Position numbers and translations under genes: made by a program
The notes under the pieces: generated by a model
The model's database searches: none
What the model saw: the letters and a program-made list of their open reading frames with translations, nothing else
What the model was told of the DNA's origin: nothing
Part shown: positions 1 to 5,906 of the stretch, piece after piece
How the letters are laid out: every line of letters begins with the position of its first letter
Numbering within the stretch: position 1 is the first letter of the stretch
Assembly (NCBI GenBank): GCA_017745135.1
Contig: JAGIAB010000208.1
Location: 1-5,906, forward strand
Direction: 5' to 3'
Source of the DNA: Flavisolibacter sp.
GTDB lineage: Bacteria; Bacteroidota; Bacteroidia; Chitinophagales; Chitinophagaceae
Length of the DNA stretch: 5,906 nt

Positions 1-672
1 GGCTTTGGCAACACAAAGCATTTAGTTAAAAACAACTTGGAAGGTTCTCTTCACTCAGGAAAATTAGTGCAGGCTTTACTAAGTAAGGTGCAAGGAATGG
101 GTGTTCAGGTTTTCACTCAAACCGAAATTAAATCATTCGAAAATAAAAGAGATAACATTGAAATTCAAACCAACCAGGAATTAAAACTTCTCACCAATCA
201 ACTTCTGATTTGCACGAATGCTTTTACAAAAGAGCTTTTACCGGAAGAAGATATAATTCCAGCAAGAGGGCAAGTGCTTCTTACCTCTCCTATTGAAAAT
301 CTTCCCTGGAAAGGCACCTTTCATTCCGATGAAGGCTTTTATTACTTCCGTAACCTGGGAAAGAAAGTTTTGTTAGGCGGTGCCAGAAACAAAGCTTTTG
401 AAGAAGAACGAACAACTGATATGGCCACTTCCGGCTTCATTCAAACGCATCTTCAAAACTATCTTGACGAAGTAGTTCTTCCCAATTTTAAAGGACAATA
501 CACCATTGAAAATCGATGGGCCGGTATTATGGCAATGGGAAGTGAAAAGATGCCAATCATCAAGGAAGTTCAGCCGAATGTATTTTGCTGTATCCGCATG
601 AGCGGAATGGGAGTTGCCTTAGCGCCTATCGTATCGCAACAGGTTGCCGGAATGATGATGGATAAATTATAG
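1..672 (+). CDS. FAD-dependent oxidoreductase (DAO family), C-terminal part, 5' truncated
   Basis: The reading frame is open to the first base of the window (it begins Gly-Phe-Gly-Asn-Thr-Lys), so this is the last 223 codons of a longer gene; the TTG at position 37 is not a real start. The Rossmann GxGxxG region that binds FAD lies outside the window. What remains fits the D-amino-acid-oxidase-like (DAO) superfamily: EGSLHSGKLVQAL near the left edge, PARGQVLLT (codons about 87-95), YYFRN and LLGGARN (about 114-130), ENRWAGIMAMG (about 170-180) and the closing MSGMGVALAP (about 200-209), where this family contacts the flavin. Members oxidise amines or amino acids in the cytoplasm; the substrate here cannot be told from the sequence. 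Family members are usually around 370-390 residues, so roughly 60% is visible. It ends with TAG, overlapping the stop codon region of the convergent protease gene. The family call is firm, the exact enzyme is not. Confidence 0.88.
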   Translation, partial: GFGNTKHLVKNNLEGSLHSGKLVQALLSKVQGMGVQVFTQTEIKSFENKRDNIEIQTNQELKLLTNQLLICTNAFTKELLPEEDIIPARGQVLLTSPIENLPWKGTFHSDEGFYYFRNLGKKVLLGGARNKAFEEERTTDMATSGFIQTHLQNYLDEVVLPNFKGQYTIENRWAGIMAMGSEKMPIIKEVQPNVFCCIRMSGMGVALAPIVSQQVAGMMMDKL

Positions 673-1899
673 CTTGATAAACTTTGCTCTTAATTTTTGC
701 ATGCCGTTTTCTGCCTGGATGAAATACATTCCCGGCGCTAATTGCGAAAGATTTAGTTGTTGCATTTTGCTGTTGATCTGATTTTTTGAAACCACTGTTC
801 CATTGATATTTACAATTGAAACAGATTTACCTATCCAATCGGCATTATATTCAAAATCTAAAATCAATTCGCCGCTTGTTGGATTCGGATAAAATTTGAA
901 AGCAGTTTTTACAGGCATTTCAACCGGTGATTCAGCCAGCCAGGGTTTGTTCAGGCCTTTGCTCGAGAGCAACAAATTTCTTGCACCGCTTTCTTTAAAA
1001 AATGAAAGCATTCTTTGTTTTTGTCCGTTCGTAAACAAATTCATACAGGCATCATTGGTAAAATCCATGTAGTTCATGTACATATCGCCCATCTCACCGT
1101 TACCGCATGAGGACCGGAAAGTATTTGGACAACCTGTTGTAAAATTTCCCTGCTTTGGTGTATCATCAACAAAATCATCACCGCAATAGCTCTCACCCCA
1201 GATATGTCTTAATCCCAACCAATGTCCAACTTCGTGGGTAGCTGTTCTTCCCAGATTGTAAGGAGCATTCACATTTATGGTGCCGAAGGCGGTGTAGTTG
1301 ATTACCACTCCATCTTTTTCGGCAGCGGTTCCAGGCTGGCTGGAATATCCCAGTAAAGTACCTAAATCACCCACCCAAAAATTCAGATAATAACGGCTAT
1401 CCCAGGCATCATCGCCACCTTGTGATGAAAATTTGATTTTGTCATCAGAATTCCAGCGGGTAACGCTAGTAGCTTTACGAACAATACCAGTAGTTGCTCT
1501 TCCTTTAGGATCGGCAGTTGCCAATGCAAATTCAATTTGAACATCGGCAGCAAGAGACTTAAAACGAACAGGAGTGTTTGAAGTATCTGCATTTCGTCGC
1601 CTGAAATCACGATTTAAAGCATCGATCTGGCTTTTGATCTGTTCATCAGAAATATTTTGAGCAGGAGTTTTATACAGTACATGAACAACTACAGGAATCA
1701 CAATTACATTCGGTGCGGCTTGTTCAAGTTCTCTCGCTGTTTTTTGCCGGCGAACAAAATTTTCAATTTCATTGATTTTAGCAGTGAAAGAAGGATCAAC
1801 AGATTTTAGTTGATCGATATATGCGGGGCTTGCACATTCTCTTTGTGCAAATGCAATGGTGGCAATAAACAGGCAAATACCAGACAATATCGTCCTCAT
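667..1899 (-). CDS. Secreted M43-family zinc metalloprotease with T9SS C-terminal sorting domain
   Basis: A complete 410-residue preproprotein. Residues 1-18 form a signal peptide (Arg2, hydrophobic core, Ala-Phe-Ala cleavage site), leaving Gln19 as the predicted mature N-terminus. A propeptide-like stretch follows (about 19-65), with Cys22 a possible cysteine switch for the zinc. The catalytic domain runs from about 66 to 310. HEVGHWLGLRH at 222-232 supplies zinc ligands His222, His226 and His232 and catalytic Glu223. MNYMDF at 275-280 is the Met-turn. CGDDFVDDTP (239-248) and Cys257, Cys265 and Cys285 are typical of the cytophagalysin/pappalysin (M43) family and suggest disulfides and calcium binding. 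Residues about 334-410 are a type IX secretion sorting domain: FYPNPTSG at 336-343, then PGMYFIQAENG and a basic end, KFIKL. The protein is therefore expected to cross the outer membrane and be released or anchored after tail removal. It probably degrades extracellular protein; substrate unknown. The ATG at 1899 is directly followed by the signal peptide, which fixes the start. Confidence 0.95.
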   Translation of the reverse strand: MRTILSGICLFIATIAFAQRECASPAYIDQLKSVDPSFTAKINEIENFVRRQKTARELEQAAPNVIVIPVVVHVLYKTPAQNISDEQIKSQIDALNRDFRRRNADTSNTPVRFKSLAADVQIEFALATADPKGRATTGIVRKATSVTRWNSDDKIKFSSQGGDDAWDSRYYLNFWVGDLGTLLGYSSQPGTAAEKDGVVINYTAFGTINVNAPYNLGRTATHEVGHWLGLRHIWGESYCGDDFVDDTPKQGNFTTGCPNTFRSSCGNGEMGDMYMNYMDFTNDACMNLFTNGQKQRMLSFFKESGARNLLLSSKGLNKPWLAESPVEMPVKTAFKFYPNPTSGELILDFEYNADWIGKSVSIVNINGTVVSKNQINSKMQQLNLSQLAPGMYFIQAENGMQKLRAKFIKL

Positions 1900-1975
1900 A
1901 GTTCCAGGGTTAACTGGTATGCACAGGTTTGGAACAACAGAGGTTTACTCTCGGATTGGAAATAGAGGAAAAGGA

Positions 1976-1990
1976 TTCAATTGAAATTTC
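1976..1990. repeat. Two overlapping short perfect palindromes
   Basis: TTCAATTGAA (1976-1985) and GAAATTTC (1983-1990) are each perfect inverted repeats and share three bases. They sit in the predicted untranslated leader of the metalloprotease, about 80-90 bases from its start codon. They could be an operator half-site cluster, but palindromes this short and AT-rich also occur by chance. Confidence 0.25.
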
Positions 1991-2055
1991 TCAGGAATCG
2001 GAACTTAAGCAGGGACGGTTTGTGTGAGGATTTTTATAAGAATTGGGAGAATAGT

Positions 2056-2086
2056 CAAATATAGTTTCGGTTTTCAAAAAAACAAA
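2056..2086 (-). promoter_or_regulatory. Predicted Bacteroidetes-type promoter for the metalloprotease
   Basis: Read on the minus strand, TTTG (2086-2083) is followed after 19 bases by TATATTTG (2063-2056). This is a full match to the Bacteroidetes housekeeping promoter, TTTG at -33 and TAnnTTTG at -7. Transcription would start near 2050, giving the metalloprotease a leader of about 150 bases. The site lies inside the 5' extension of the cyclotransferase reading frame, which is one more reason to reject that extension. Not tested; the match is by eye in AT-rich DNA. Confidence 0.55.
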
Positions 2087-2131
2087 ACAACGAAAGCAAT
2101 TTGTTTAACAAAAACACATCGATTGGGTATT

Positions 2132-2139
2132 TATTTTTG
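2132..2139 (+). promoter_or_regulatory. Possible -7 promoter element of the cyclotransferase gene
   Basis: TATTTTTG matches the TAnnTTTG consensus of Bacteroidetes promoters exactly and lies four bases before the chosen ATG at 2144. The -33 partner is poor: the nearest TTTG is at 2100-2103, giving a 28-base spacer instead of about 19-21. If the element is used, transcription would start at or next to the ATG, so the mRNA would be leaderless or nearly so. Confidence 0.35.
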
Positions 2140-2143
2140 TCCG

Positions 2144-2938
2144 ATGAAGAATATAATCGGGTTTTTACCAAGCTTATTAATTTTTTTGTCTATCGGTTGT
2201 AATAATTCGAATGGTAACAATGATTTTGAAGGCGCTGGAAATGCAATCCCGATATCTACTCCGAGTATTGTTTCAACATTGCCTCATGATACTTCTTCTT
2301 TCACGGAAGGTTTAGAATTTTACGATTCCACTTTAATTGAGAGCGGTGGCAATTATGGTCACTCGAAGCTGTTTCAGTACGACCCAAAATCAGGAAAGGT
2401 TTTGAAAGAATTGAAATTAGATGATAAATATTTTGGAGAAGGGATTACTGTTTTACATGATACACTTTACCAGTTGACTTACAGAGAAAAAACAGCTTTT
2501 CTTTACGATGTCAAAACCTTCAAAAAAATAAAAGAGATTCCATTTGAAGTTGGAGAAGGATGGGGATTGACCAATGACGGAAAGAATATTATTGCTAGTA
2601 CCGGCAGTAGCAACTTGTATTATTTTGAGCCGGGGACGCTAAAACTGTTGAAAACATTGAATATTACTGAAAACGGCGCTCCTGTACCCAATATTAATGA
2701 ACTTGAATATGTAGATGGCTACGTGTACGCTAATCAATGGCAGTATAATTACATTGTAAAGATTGATCCTTCAACTGCAACTGTTATTGCCAAACTCGAC
2801 TTAAGTGCAATCGTGGACACTGTAAACAAAGAATATCCCGGTGCTGCAGAATTAAATGGCATTGCTTACAGCCCTGTAACTAAAAAATTTTATGTAACAG
2901 GCAAGCACTGGCCTCGGACGTTTGAAATACAGTTCTAA
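2144..2938 (+). CDS. Glutaminyl-peptide cyclotransferase (type I, beta-propeller), lipoprotein
   Basis: A 264-residue protein of the plant/bacterial glutamine cyclotransferase family, which converts N-terminal glutamine of proteins to pyroglutamate with release of ammonia. The start is the ATG at 2144: it is followed by Lys3, a hydrophobic stretch and Cys19 in a lipobox-like LSIGC, so the mature protein should be a lipid-anchored periplasmic or envelope protein. An upstream GTG at 2024 would add 40 residues ahead of this signal and is rejected. Family motifs appear in order: PHDTSSFTEGLEF (47-59), FGEGIT (97-102, whose Glu99 lines up with the proposed catalytic acid), EGWGLT (138-143), NELEYV (185-190), ANQW (196-199), LNGIAY (237-242) and VTGKHWP (251-257). 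The repeated strand pattern fits a five-bladed propeller. The usual LTW motif reads LTY (111-113). It is transcribed divergently from a secreted protease whose mature end is predicted to be Gln. Its stop overlaps that of the convergent methyltransferase. Confidence 0.93.
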   Translation: MKNIIGFLPSLLIFLSIGCNNSNGNNDFEGAGNAIPISTPSIVSTLPHDTSSFTEGLEFYDSTLIESGGNYGHSKLFQYDPKSGKVLKELKLDDKYFGEGITVLHDTLYQLTYREKTAFLYDVKTFKKIKEIPFEVGEGWGLTNDGKNIIASTGSSNLYYFEPGTLKLLKTLNITENGAPVPNINELEYVDGYVYANQWQYNYIVKIDPSTATVIAKLDLSAIVDTVNKEYPGAAELNGIAYSPVTKKFYVTGKHWPRTFEIQF

Positions 2939-3840
2939 GCTTTTTCAATAATATAAATAACCGAACTGCAATAATTTTTATTCAGCAGGGCTTTGAAGTT
3001 GGAGCGCAAGCCACTTAAGCCAGCACCGATCCAGTTTGTTTTCCCGTTTTTGTATTTGCTGCTCAAAAGGCTGATGTAAAAACTATCAAACCACATAGGC
3101 TTTTTGGACACCACTTTTAAACCATGTTTACTCATTAAAACATCTATTGTTTGTGGAGCGAAGTGATACAAATGACGCGGAACATCATAAGCAGCCCAGT
3201 ATAATTTGTAAATAGAACTATCCAGTGATGAATAATTTGGAACAGCAATAAAAATTTTTCCGTTTGGCTTCAGTAAAGTCTTTAATCTTTCCACATAATC
3301 GTGAAGCTGGTGCACATGCTCTAATACATGCCAGAGTGTAATGGCATCAAAACTGCTTTGGGGAAGTTGATGCAGTGAATCCGTTTCTTTAAGTTCAATA
3401 TTGAAAAGATTTTTTGCTTGTTGCCTGGCGCCTTCATCTGGTTCAATACCGGTGATCTCCCACCCTTTTTCTTTCATCGTATTTAGAAATGCGCCAATGC
3501 CGGCTCCGAGGTCCAATATCTTTCCCTGCTGTACTGTTTTACCAATGATCAAAGCCGCTTTTTGATTCAAGGTGTAATTGCGGACTTTCTGATAAAGTTG
3601 GTTGATCAGTCCTTTGCTGGTGTTAGAATGCGAAATATAATCAGTGGATTGATAATATTTTCCTATCGATTCTTCATCAGGCACATCCTGGGTAAAGCGC
3701 AACCTGCAATTGCTGCACTGCCAGATTACAAATTCTTCCCTGCTCACCGAATGGTCTTTAACCGTTAAAAGAGGATTGATGGCGGTACTGCCACAAACAG
3801 GACAATTTGTGTAGTGCACTTTATTCATCTCGTTCACCAT
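2935..3840 (-). CDS. Class I SAM-dependent methyltransferase with N-terminal Cys4 zinc knuckle
   Basis: A 301-residue protein. Residues 13-45 carry two CxxC pairs (Cys13/Cys16 in CPVCG, Cys42/Cys45 in CSNC), expected to bind one zinc. The Rossmann methyltransferase domain spans about 85-245: ILDLGAGIGAF at 108-118 is the SAM-binding motif I, Glu133 in GIEPD should hold the ribose, and WHVLEHV (170-176), KPNGKIFIAVPN (191-202) and PRHLYHFAP (221-229) are typical of the Methyltransf_23 group. There is no signal peptide or membrane segment, so it is cytoplasmic. Relatives with a Cys4 head often methylate sugars or small metabolites in envelope biosynthesis, but the substrate here is unknown. The ATG at 3840 overlaps the upstream stop by seven bases (ATGGTGA), suggesting translational coupling. 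A second ATG at 3828, five bases beyond that stop, is an equally plausible start and would remove four residues. The gene ends in a four-base tail-to-tail overlap with the cyclotransferase gene. Confidence 0.9.
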   Translation of the reverse strand: MVNEMNKVHYTNCPVCGSTAINPLLTVKDHSVSREEFVIWQCSNCRLRFTQDVPDEESIGKYYQSTDYISHSNTSKGLINQLYQKVRNYTLNQKAALIIGKTVQQGKILDLGAGIGAFLNTMKEKGWEITGIEPDEGARQQAKNLFNIELKETDSLHQLPQSSFDAITLWHVLEHVHQLHDYVERLKTLLKPNGKIFIAVPNYSSLDSSIYKLYWAAYDVPRHLYHFAPQTIDVLMSKHGLKVVSKKPMWFDSFYISLLSSKYKNGKTNWIGAGLSGLRSNFKALLNKNYCSSVIYIIEKA

Positions 3841-4427
3841 AAAGTTTTGAATCCTGTCGAAGTGGTTTTAAAATTATTCAGGTATAAATAAATGATGATT
3901 GCTACCAGGGCTAATATGAACAATACCCACCCTGCAATTATGAACCAGGGTCTTTTGTATTCCACCGTGTTCAAAACTTCGGTTACCTGTTGGGAAGTCA
4001 TTTCCTGGTCGCCAACCAACACCTGGTGTTGAACATTTTCCCTTAACACCTTTTGAGCCGGAACAGGTTGCATAGCTTCCAGTTTCATTTCATCAGGCTC
4101 AAATAACATTCCGGTGGAATCGTAACTCAGCGTACCAAATCCCTTCCAGTGAAACGGTGCGTTCTGAATTCTTCTTTTCATCCGCTCACCAAAGGAATAG
4201 AGTTCCTGCCTGAAGTTTTCTTTTTCTACTCCTTCATTTGTGAAGAAATAAAATTGGTGCTCGGGAACTTCATCCTCCTTTCTATGCTGAGTAATAAAGA
4301 CAGGCGAATAAATTAATTTATCGGCAACACTCAACTGCGGCGATTGCATAACGATCTCAAACGTACCTACGTTTGGTATGCAAACCCTTTTATATCGAAG
4401 CAAATATTTAGTTAGTAAGCTTAACAC
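3834..4427 (-). CDS. Membrane-anchored protein with two HU-CCDC81-like domains
   Basis: I choose the GTG at 4427, giving 197 residues that open with LLTKYLLRYKRVCIPNVGTF, the usual beginning of the bacterial HU-CCDC81 family. Longer starts (ATG at 4481 or 4526) would only add residues encoded in the shadow of the receptor gene. Domain one covers about 1-60, with IPNVGTF at 17-23. Domain two covers about 65-113, with the parallel motif WKGFGTL at 94-100 and FEPD at 109-112, so the protein looks like an internal duplication of the IHF/HU-type fold. A linker follows (about 115-160), then one membrane helix (about 162-184, Trp/Phe/Ile/Leu rich, preceded by Lys-Arg) and a tail of about 13 residues. 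The likely topology is HU domains in the cytoplasm and the short tail in the periplasm. Related Bacteroidetes proteins often carry a peptidoglycan-binding SPOR domain after the helix; none is present here. DNA binding is possible but unproven. It overlaps the receptor gene by 20 bases and the methyltransferase gene by seven, indicating an operon. Confidence 0.8.
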   Translation of the reverse strand: MLSLLTKYLLRYKRVCIPNVGTFEIVMQSPQLSVADKLIYSPVFITQHRKEDEVPEHQFYFFTNEGVEKENFRQELYSFGERMKRRIQNAPFHWKGFGTLSYDSTGMLFEPDEMKLEAMQPVPAQKVLRENVQHQVLVGDQEMTSQQVTEVLNTVEYKRPWFIIAGWVLFILALVAIIIYLYLNNFKTTSTGFKTLW

Positions 4428-5906
4428 TCTGGCTTTTTTGAGCGAACGAAAATACAACTCCGCCCAAAAAGTTGAACCCATAAACCGGATATTGATTCCA
4501 GCGCTGGTATTCTTTGTTGAAAACATTATTGAATTGCATCCACAATTTGATGTTTTTGTACACCTTAAATTCTACTCCGGCGCTTACATCAGAGGCCATC
4601 GGAAGGTTTTCCCTTCCATTTCTGGTTAGGGACCAGGGACCATCAAAAAGATAGATCGTGCTGTTCAGGTACAGGTCTTTCAACACCTGCACACGCATAG
4701 CTGTTTTCCACTCCAGTGGCAGCAATCCCCAGGCTTTGGCATTATCCTTCAACTTGAATGAATTGAGGCTAAGATTGGAGATCACAGAAAATTTTTCTCC
4801 TACCGTATATCCTATTTCACCTCCAACGCTGTACATCTTCAAATCAGATTCATTCAAAGTGAGGAAAGATTTTCCTCCTGAAAAAGCAGAGGTATCATTA
4901 ATAAACAAAGGTTGATTGTTAATGAGGTTATATGAAGCTTTTACGCTGTAATTAAAATGATCACCAACAGAACCCTTTATGCCAAGATATCTTTCTTCAA
5001 TTTTAGTATTTCTTACGGAATCTGGTGCCCACATCCATGGGTTCATATTTGCCTGATACTGGAATCCTGAGTTACGCAAATGACCTGTCCATCCCACCTG
5101 GAAAGAAAAAGGATAATCCGCTGTTTTAAATTCCAGTAAAACGTTCGGAAAAACCTTGAATTCACCGTTATCCCATGAAGGCCTTACTCCAGCACTTATA
5201 TTGATGTTTTCTTTTTTAAATGCTACTGATGGCGATAAATAAAAGAAGTTATTAGCAATTCCGGTTTCACCATCGCGTTTATAACGGGAAAGATTTGCTG
5301 TTGCAGCCAAATCAACTTCGAAGTTGGTTCCGATGGTTTTTTGCAAAGGAAGGTTGAGATAGGTATTGCTTTCAGAATTGTTTAATTGATCGTTGAAGAC
5401 ATCAATTTTCAATTCGGGTGAATACGAAAGTCCGAGACTGGTTCTTGAGATATTATGAAAGTTGATCCTTCCTCTCCAGGTCTGGTATTTCACATTGGTT
5501 GAATCTTCGGGGAAAGACATGGTCTTAGGTTGAAATCCATATTTATTATACACCTGTTGCTGCCCCCCGAAGCGGACATTCCATTGAAGGTTTTTGGCAG
5601 ATTTCAGGTAAGCATTCAAATCCACTTCACTGTTACTATATTCCTGTAAAGGCAAATTGCCTTTCGATGCATTGTGTTTTGCATAAATGTTCAAACCCAC
5701 ATTTTTACCATCACCAAAGGAAACACCTGCCTGAATGAACGGCGTTTTAAAATTTCCATATCCCAGCTTAACATAGCTTTCATTTCCCCATCTTCCACCC
5801 GAGTCAACTTCCAGAGCCAAAGGCTTTAAGGAACCGGGCTGAAAAGCCAATGACAGGTTTTGATTGGGAATATTGTATTGCAATCTTGGCCGTGATGTAT
5901 CGGCAG
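4408..5906 (-). CDS. TonB-dependent-receptor-like outer-membrane beta-barrel protein, N-terminus beyond window
   Basis: The frame is open to the right edge (seven codons precede the TTG at 5883, which is not a real start), so at least 498 residues of a larger protein are present. They alternate polar and hydrophobic residues in many amphipathic strands ending in aromatic residues, with loops rich in Asn, Gly and Ser, as in a 22-strand TonB receptor barrel. The end is characteristic: FNNVFNKEYQRWNQYPVYG, then LGGVVFSF as the last strand, with Phe480 (counting from the TTG) as the usual terminal aromatic. Eleven further residues follow this Phe. The plug domain and any signal peptide would lie outside the window, so energy-coupled uptake cannot be confirmed and the ligand is unknown; a plug-less barrel is the alternative. 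It is the first visible gene of a three-gene run whose promoter is not in view. Its stop falls 20 bases inside the HU-CCDC81-like gene. Confidence 0.82.
   Translation of the reverse strand, partial: ADTSRPRLQYNIPNQNLSLAFQPGSLKPLALEVDSGGRWGNESYVKLGYGNFKTPFIQAGVSFGDGKNVGLNIYAKHNASKGNLPLQEYSNSEVDLNAYLKSAKNLQWNVRFGGQQQVYNKYGFQPKTMSFPEDSTNVKYQTWRGRINFHNISRTSLGLSYSPELKIDVFNDQLNNSESNTYLNLPLQKTIGTNFEVDLAATANLSRYKRDGETGIANNFFYLSPSVAFKKENINISAGVRPSWDNGEFKVFPNVLLEFKTADYPFSFQVGWTGHLRNSGFQYQANMNPWMWAPDSVRNTKIEERYLGIKGSVGDHFNYSVKASYNLINNQPLFINDTSAFSGGKSFLTLNESDLKMYSVGGEIGYTVGEKFSVISNLSLNSFKLKDNAKAWGLLPLEWKTAMRVQVLKDLYLNSTIYLFDGPWSLTRNGRENLPMASDVSAGVEFKVYKNIKLWMQFNNVFNKEYQRWNQYPVYGFNFLGGVVFSFAQKSQSVKLTN

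Noticed and set aside
660..720. Terminator hairpin between the oxidoreductase and protease genes
   Set aside because: There are T-runs but no stem of useful length; nothing supports an intrinsic terminator.
1383..1610. Minus-strand 75-codon open frame inside the protease gene
   Set aside because: Shadow of the protease in another frame; the protease frame there is conserved catalytic-domain sequence.
2024..2143. GTG at 2024 as the start of the cyclotransferase
   Set aside because: It would put 40 basic, non-family residues ahead of a lipoprotein signal and would cover a good minus-strand promoter match; the ATG at 2144 begins the signal directly.
3562..3768. Plus-strand 68-codon open frame opposite the methyltransferase
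   Set aside because: Antisense shadow of the methyltransferase N-terminal region with no family features of its own.
4430..4445. Programmed frameshift joining the barrel and HU-like genes at the six-A run
   Set aside because: The barrel reaches its normal last strand and stops, the frames do not fit a standard -1 slippery heptamer, and the HU-like gene has its own family-typical start.
4428..4526. Longer start of the HU-CCDC81-like gene (ATG at 4526 or 4481)
   Set aside because: The extra 33 or 18 residues are the out-of-frame shadow of the conserved barrel terminus and do not resemble the family.
4658..4915. Plus-strand 85-codon open frame opposite the barrel gene (also the one at 4378-4629)
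   Set aside because: Antisense shadows of barrel strands; no signal, motif or start context supports them.

Overview
The window looks like a chromosomal segment from a Bacteroidota bacterium, most likely of the Chitinophagaceae type. The evidence is a secreted metalloprotease with a type IX secretion sorting tail, a TonB-dependent-receptor-like barrel, a HU-CCDC81-type protein (a family I know from this phylum), promoter-like motifs of the TAnnTTTG class, and AT-rich DNA with no strong Shine-Dalgarno sites. I see no mobile element, CRISPR array, tRNA or rRNA. Coding density is very high. The only sizeable gap is the divergent intergenic region at about 1900-2143.

Layout, left to right. (1) The C-terminal part of an FAD-dependent oxidoreductase of the DAO family on the + strand, cut by the left edge (1-672). 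(2) Convergent with it, on the - strand, a secreted M43-family zinc metalloprotease with signal peptide, HExxHxxGxxH site, Met-turn and C-terminal sorting domain (667-1899). (3) A divergent promoter region. (4) A + strand lipoprotein of the plant/bacterial type-I glutaminyl-peptide cyclotransferase family (2144-2938). (5) A tightly packed - strand run of three genes, transcribed right to left and all overlapping: a TonB-dependent-receptor-like outer-membrane barrel cut by the right edge (4408-5906), a membrane-anchored protein with two HU-CCDC81-like domains (3834-4427), and a SAM methyltransferase with an N-terminal four-cysteine knuckle (2935-3840).

How the genes may work together. The most suggestive link is between the divergent metalloprotease and the cyclotransferase. 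The predicted signal-peptidase cut of the protease leaves glutamine as the new N-terminus, and the neighbouring enzyme family turns N-terminal glutamine into pyroglutamate in the cell envelope. This fits the known Bacteroidetes tendency for Gln to follow the signal-peptidase I site. The three-gene - strand run is probably one operon. Its members are an outer-membrane barrel, an inner-membrane-tethered nucleoid-protein-like fold and a methyltransferase; their shared role is unknown. Both convergent gene pairs overlap at their stop codons, so there is no room for a terminator between them.
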